The notes under the pieces were generated by a model, which saw only the letters and a list, made by a program, of their open reading frames with translations, had not been told where the DNA came from and did not search any database. A stretch of 64,000 nucleotides of DNA from assembly GCA_965216395.1 (NCBI GenBank), contig OZ244156.1, positions 372,001 to 436,000 of the forward strand, written 5' to 3'. This stretch comes from CAZBXD01 sp965216395 (GTDB lineage: Bacteria; Pseudomonadota; Alphaproteobacteria; Micavibrionales; SZUA-601). Shown here in pieces: positions 60,122 to 64,000 of the stretch (position 1 is its first letter; each line of letters starts with the position of its first letter). Made by a program: the position numbers and the translations under genes.

Positions 60122-61378
60122 TTAGTTTTTGATGACTGGTATAGAGCGTTTTTTAGATTTTTCTTTCACCGGTATGAAGCCACCCAATTCAGTTTTTAAG
60201 AACCGCGTCACAATAAAATGTTTGTTTTTTGCTTGTATCTCTTTTTGCATATCCGTGATTTTTGTTTTTTGCCAAGGAGAATAAACAGGTAATGATTCTA
60301 AAACCCCCATTTCATAAGCGTTTTTTATAAAATTCTGATTTGTTCCAGGGATATTGCCTGGGCGTTCTAATTCATTTCGAGTGATGGTTCTAAATTGACT
60401 ATTTTCGTCATAATCAATGTTTTGAAAACAAAACTTAAAATATTCGTTTCGAAATTGTGGGTCATACAAAATATTTTTGTATATTTTTGAAGCAATATCT
60501 AGCTTTTCCTGTGGCGTTGATTGGTCTGAAATATTTTTATCGTAATAATTCATCATATGATACGTAATCATAGAATTTGCTTCTTTTTCAACGTTTCTGG
60601 CATTGTTCCAAAGTGTTTCATAGCCTTGTTGTTTGAGCTCATGCATGCCGATAATGACATTTGTCTTGGCGGCTGCTTCTAAATTATATTTTCTTTCTAA
60701 TGCAGATAAGGGGGTAAGTTTGGGTTGGGATGCGTCATTTTTAATAGAAACGCCATTCGTAATAAAATCTTTCGCATGAACATATTCTTCAAAAAGGGTC
60801 ATGAAATGAAAAGCATGTAACATTTCTTTGGTGACATTTTTATTTAATGCCACTTCTTTTCTTAAGCCTTCTAATGACCGACCAAAGCCAAGCAAACTAT
60901 TTGATATTTTTCTATTTTCGTAGTACCCGCCTGTAATTGAGGCTTGTGTTGAATCTGCGTAGACAACAACATTTTCTTTTTGCGCATTTAGAACAATGTT
61001 TTTGCCAATAGATGACTTGCTGATCAAATCCGTCATATTTTGTAAATATTGCTGTATTTTTGTTGGGTTTTCGATCTTCTCATTAGGAAAAATCGCATAT
61101 TCACGAATTTTACCATGCCGATAGGCCATGTCTTGTGCGTATACTTGTTTGCCACGCGTCCAATTTAAACTGTCGTGATACGTGTAAAAATAGTTTTTTC
61201 GATAATCTTTTGAATCCTTATCTAGATCAATTTGGTTTTTGCTCTGCAGATCTCTTGCGCTTTGTGTATAGGTTACATTCTGTGAAGGAGAGCAACTCTG
61301 GGTCATTAAAAACAGAGCACTACCGATTACAGGTATTCTAAAAAGATGTCTTTTTATATTCTTGATAACTTTATTCAT
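60122..61378 (-). CDS. Predicted lipoprotein, unknown function
   Basis: 418 aa. Signal with lipobox LFLMTQSCS (cysteine about residue 29). The mature protein is mostly helical and polar (about 35-400), with FMTLFEEYVHAKDF (about 190) as its most conserved-looking piece; an E-E-x-x-H arrangement there is suggestive but not a recognised metal motif. Basic C-terminus. It lies upstream of mlaE on the same strand with a 45-bp gap and could be co-transcribed, but no Mla lipoprotein has this sequence. Confidence 0.65.
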   Translation of the reverse strand: MNKVIKNIKRHLFRIPVIGSALFLMTQSCSPSQNVTYTQSARDLQSKNQIDLDKDSKDYRKNYFYTYHDSLNWTRGKQVYAQDMAYRHGKIREYAIFPNEKIENPTKIQQYLQNMTDLISKSSIGKNIVLNAQKENVVVYADSTQASITGGYYENRKISNSLLGFGRSLEGLRKEVALNKNVTKEMLHAFHFMTLFEEYVHAKDFITNGVSIKNDASQPKLTPLSALERKYNLEAAAKTNVIIGMHELKQQGYETLWNNARNVEKEANSMITYHMMNYYDKNISDQSTPQEKLDIASKIYKNILYDPQFRNEYFKFCFQNIDYDENSQFRTITRNELERPGNIPGTNQNFIKNAYEMGVLESLPVYSPWQKTKITDMQKEIQAKNKHFIVTRFLKTELGGFIPVKEKSKKRSIPVIKN

Positions 61379-61435
61379 AACTTCTTATTGTACAATATTA
61401 TGAAAAATTATTCAAGATTTAAGGCTAATTACTAT

Positions 61436-62932
61436 CTATTCATTATGATGGCGGTCAAGATCGGCAAAACGGGTATATTCACCTTCGAAGAAGAGTTCGA
61501 CTGTCCCGATCGGGCCGTGGCGTTGCTTGCTGACGATCACTTCAGCGACATTAGACGCGCGCGCAAGTTGTTCTTGCCATCGCGCGTATCGATCACCAAA
61601 TTTTTCAGGGGTTTCATTCGCATTTTGCGATGGTTCTTCGCGTGCCAAATAATATTCTTCACGATAAATAAACATGACAACATCCGCATCTTGCTCAATG
61701 GAGCCGGATTCCCGTAAATCAGAAAGCTGGGGGCGCTTATTCTCACGATTTTCTACCTGACGTGAGAGCTGTGACAAGGCGATCACAGGAATTTCTAATT
61801 CTTTGGCAAGAGTTTTAAGACCGCGACTGATTTCTGAAATTTCTTGAACGCGGTTATCGCTTGATCGTTTGCCACTGCCACTAAGAAGTTGTAGATAATC
61901 AAGAATAATCAGATCAAGCCCATGTTGCCTTTGTAAGCGGCGTGCGCGCGTGCGAATACCAGAAATTGTTAGTGCTGCGCTGTCATCAATGTAAAGGGGC
62001 AGGGTGGAAAGCTTTTGACTGGCCTCAGCAAAACGATGAAAGTCATCTTGGGAAATATCGCCACGGCGGATTTTCTCTGAACCAATATTGGAAACATCGG
62101 ATAATATGCGCAAAGCCAATTGTTCTGAAGACATCTCTAAGGAAAATATACCAACGCGGGCGCCTTCTTTACCCCCCGTTTCCACATAAGCCAATGCCGC
62201 CTTATAAGCAATATTGATAGCCAATGAAGTTTTACCCATTGAGGGGCGGGCGGCTAGAATAAGTAAATCACTGGGATGTAATCCGCCTAATTTTTTGTCC
62301 AAATCACGCAATCCAGTGGTAATTCCTGTGACTGTACTATCCGAAAGAAAGGCTTTTTCAGCATTTTTTATTGTCGCTGTGAGAGATTCTTGGAAAGAGG
62401 TAAAGCCTTTTTTGTAATCACCATGTTCGGCCAATTTAAATAAAGTCGCCTCAGCTGATTCGATTTGCATAAGCGGCGGATTTTCAAGATCATGATCATA
62501 AGCTTGATATGAAACATCTTCACCAATACTGATCAATTGTCGACGCAAATAAGTATCATAAATGGCTTGGCCATAGGCTTGGGTATTGGCAACGGAAACA
62601 ACATTGGCGGCTAATTCGGCCAAATAAGCGGGTCCACCAACATGGGCAAGGCCATCATCCTTGGAAAAATAGGCTTTTAAGGTCACAGGATCGGCAATTT
62701 GTCCACGATCACAAAGTGTCATAATGGCTTGATAAATGGCGCCATGTGTTGGGTGGTAAAAATGTTCTGGTTTGAGAAATTCATTCACCCGTTCAATACT
62801 TTGGTTGTCTAATAGTAAGGCACCCAACAAACCTTGTTCAGCTTCCTCATTATGAGGACGGACACGATAATCAACCCCCTCCTTATCTGAGTGGTCATCA
62901 TTGGTATGCTGTGTTGGATTTAAAGCTGTCAT
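61436..62932 (-). CDS. dnaB: Replicative DNA helicase
   Basis: 498 aa hexameric helicase at the replication fork. N-terminal primase-binding domain starts VDYRVRPHNEEAEQGLLGALLLDN. The RecA-like domain has GGLHPSDLLILAARPSMGKTSLAINI (in parts; Walker A about 234-240), IFSLEMSSEQLALR, LIILDYLQLL (Walker B, about 345), and ALSQLSRQVENR plus FIYREEYY near the end. It lies downstream of rpsR-rplI on the same strand, a frequent order in alphaproteobacteria. No intein seen. Confidence 0.96.
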   Translation of the reverse strand: MTALNPTQHTNDDHSDKEGVDYRVRPHNEEAEQGLLGALLLDNQSIERVNEFLKPEHFYHPTHGAIYQAIMTLCDRGQIADPVTLKAYFSKDDGLAHVGGPAYLAELAANVVSVANTQAYGQAIYDTYLRRQLISIGEDVSYQAYDHDLENPPLMQIESAEATLFKLAEHGDYKKGFTSFQESLTATIKNAEKAFLSDSTVTGITTGLRDLDKKLGGLHPSDLLILAARPSMGKTSLAINIAYKAALAYVETGGKEGARVGIFSLEMSSEQLALRILSDVSNIGSEKIRRGDISQDDFHRFAEASQKLSTLPLYIDDSAALTISGIRTRARRLQRQHGLDLIILDYLQLLSGSGKRSSDNRVQEISEISRGLKTLAKELEIPVIALSQLSRQVENRENKRPQLSDLRESGSIEQDADVVMFIYREEYYLAREEPSQNANETPEKFGDRYARWQEQLARASNVAEVIVSKQRHGPIGTVELFFEGEYTRFADLDRHHNE

Positions 62933-62975
62933 AAATCTATTCTATAATATAAAGGCCATGTGTTTCTATAAGAAA

Positions 62976-63010
62976 AGAAAAAAGAGCCAACCCATTTTTA
63001 TGAGTGGCTC
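62976..63010 (-). terminator. Rho-independent terminator of the rpsF-rpsR-rplI operon
   Basis: On the minus strand GAGCCACTCA (63010-63001) pairs with TGGGTTGGCTC (62994-62984), followed by a T-rich tract. It separates rplI from dnaB. Confidence 0.75.
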
Positions 63011-63038
63011 CTTTTAAAGTCAATTCATTCATCAAAGG

Positions 63039-63710
63039 CTACGAAGTCGCTTCGTCTGTCTCAGAAGATTCATCAGCCGATGTTTCTGCTTTTGGTTCCT
63101 CTGATTCAGATGGTGTTTCTGTCAAGGTTTCTTTAGCTTGTTCGGCCAATTCTTCATTTTCAAACACTTCTTGTACAGCCGCTTCAACATCAATCTCTTG
63201 TGTTGTCACTTTCTTTTCATCGGTCAGTGCGCCACCGTGCTCAAGCTGTTTTTGCGCTTCTTCTTCAGAACGTGCGATGTTGAGCGTAACGTCCACAATA
63301 ACTTCTGGATGTAATTTGACATGCGCTGTATACAAACCAAGTAACTTAATAGATGTGTTCAACGTGATTTGTTGGCGTGAAACATTTGTTCCTGCTTGGC
63401 TAATTGCTTCAGCTGCGTCACGCGCAGAAACAGAACCATACAGCTTGCCTGATTCGGCTGCTTGGCGAACGATCGTTACCGTGAGGTCATCCCCCATCTT
63501 TTTAGCTAAGCTTTCAGCATCTTTTTTCTTTTTCAGATTGTCAGCTTCAAGCTGTTTTTTCTGTGTTTCGAAAAAAGCAATATTATCTTGCGTTGCACGC
63601 AATGCTTTTTTACGTGGTAATAGAAAATTACGGGCATAGCCTGGCTTAACTGTGACGGTATCACCCATTTGGCCCAATTTTTCAATCCGTTCGAGAAGAA
63701 TAACTTGCAT
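63039..63710 (-). CDS. rplI: 50S ribosomal protein bL9
   Basis: 223 aa. The N-terminal domain is typical: MQVILLERIEKLGQMGDTV, KPGYARNFLLPRKKAL, then the long connecting helix. The C-terminal domain follows (DLTVTIVRQAAESGKLYGSV). About 70 extra residues at the end are acidic (E, T, S and D rich; ending SSETDEATS), longer than E. coli L9 (149 aa) but similar extensions occur in alphaproteobacteria. It lies 12 bp after rpsR. Confidence 0.96.
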   Translation of the reverse strand: MQVILLERIEKLGQMGDTVTVKPGYARNFLLPRKKALRATQDNIAFFETQKKQLEADNLKKKKDAESLAKKMGDDLTVTIVRQAAESGKLYGSVSARDAAEAISQAGTNVSRQQITLNTSIKLLGLYTAHVKLHPEVIVDVTLNIARSEEEAQKQLEHGGALTDEKKVTTQEIDVEAAVQEVFENEELAEQAKETLTETPSESEEPKAETSADESSETDEATS

Positions 63711-63722
63711 TGTAATCTCTCC

Positions 63723-63977
63723 TTATTCTTTGTGTGACGTATAAGGCAATAGAGCCAAAGCACGCGCACGTTTGATTGCTTTTGTCAGTTCACGTTGTTT
63801 TTTTGTACAAACACCTGTGATACGGCTTGGAACGATTTTACCGTATTCTGACACGTATTTTTTTAACAAGTCGACATCTTTGTAGTCAATTTTAGGTGAT
63901 TTATCACCAGAAAAAGGACATACTTTACGGCGACGGAAAAACTTCGGAGAGCTTTGTCTTTTTTGATTCTCACTCAT
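63723..63977 (-). CDS. rpsR: 30S ribosomal protein bS18
   Basis: 84 aa. FFRRRKVCPFSGDKSPKIDYKD and LLKKYVSEYGKIVPSRITGVC are diagnostic of S18. The ATG at 63977 overlaps the rpsF stop as ATGA and has AGGAG upstream inside the rpsF end. Confidence 0.97.
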   Translation of the reverse strand: MSENQKRQSSPKFFRRRKVCPFSGDKSPKIDYKDVDLLKKYVSEYGKIVPSRITGVCTKKQRELTKAIKRARALALLPYTSHKE

Positions 63978-64000
63978 GAGGATGCTCCTTCTTTTTTCTT
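63974..64000 (-). CDS. rpsF: 30S ribosomal protein bS6, C-terminal end (cut by window edge)
   Basis: In frame on the minus strand from base 64000 the codons read KKKEGASS and a TGA at 63976-63974 that overlaps the rpsR start. The charged tail and position match the end of S6 in the standard rpsF-rpsR-rplI operon. Only eight codons are visible, so this rests mainly on gene order. Confidence 0.5.
   Translation of the reverse strand, partial: KKKEGASS

Noticed and set aside
60812..60835. Metalloprotease motif (E-E-x-x-H) in the 60122 lipoprotein
   Set aside because: Not a recognised zinc-binding signature; a chance match cannot be excluded.
1..64000. CRISPR array or cas genes
   Set aside because: No regularly spaced repeats and no Cas-like proteins were seen.

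Overview
The window looks like chromosomal DNA of an AT-rich alphaproteobacterium, roughly 38-40% GC by eye. The housekeeping blocks have gene orders familiar from that class: topA-dprA-plsY, gatC-gatA-gatB, nrdA-nrdB, uvrB and uvrC-pgsA, mlaE-mlaF, and rpsF-rpsR-rplI with dnaB. I cannot name the genus; a Micavibrio-like or Rhodospirillales-like lineage is a guess.

Layout. 1-8158 is core chromosome (topA, dprA, plsY, ruvX, gatCAB). At 8159-8250 lies a tRNA-Ser(GCT) whose last 19 bases are repeated at 33600-33618. They bound a 25.4 kb integrated mobilizable element. It carries a tyrosine integrase beside the tRNA, a MobF-type relaxase-helicase, a second MobA/VirD2-like relaxase with MobC, and a coupling ATPase that lacks its own membrane anchor but follows two paralogous membrane proteins. 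There are no mating-pair-formation genes. Inside it, about 23728-32460, sits a block that reads as Bacteroidota DNA: flavobacterial-style lipoproteins, a RadC/JAB protein, a Bacteroidota-type excisionase-like HTH, a Bacteroidota-type tyrosine recombinase and a Shedu-like anti-phage nuclease. An apparently intact attP-like site lies within it (a tRNA-Met 3' half between two 25-bp repeats).

33619-42586 is a chromosomal accessory region and holds the most interesting finding. Two mirrored, paralogous cassettes each consist of a divergently transcribed small basic protein and an XRE regulator with a C-terminal sensor-like domain, the latter joined by an ATGA overlap to a small-molecule enzyme. 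In cassette A (35371-38048) the enzyme is an XYP-type tRNA-dependent cyclodipeptide synthase, followed by a class I amidotransferase-like hydrolase. In cassette B (40387-42586) it is an EgtD-like SAM methyltransferase. Both small-protein genes have a strong sigma70-like promoter and a 3' UTR of about 110 nt. Each UTR shows a hairpin exposing CCTCACACAC, then TCTTTCCTCTT directly before the terminator. A third copy of the sensor domain, without an HTH, is at 35060-35359.

42587-64000 is again mostly core: nrdAB behind candidate NrdR boxes, a decayed tandem duplication at 46757-47900, dsbD with a redoxin, uvrB, a DnaA-box cluster with an AT-rich stretch (origin-like) at 54333-54554, uvrC, pgsA, a Y-family polymerase, mlaEF, a lipoprotein, dnaB, rplI, rpsR and the end of rpsF.
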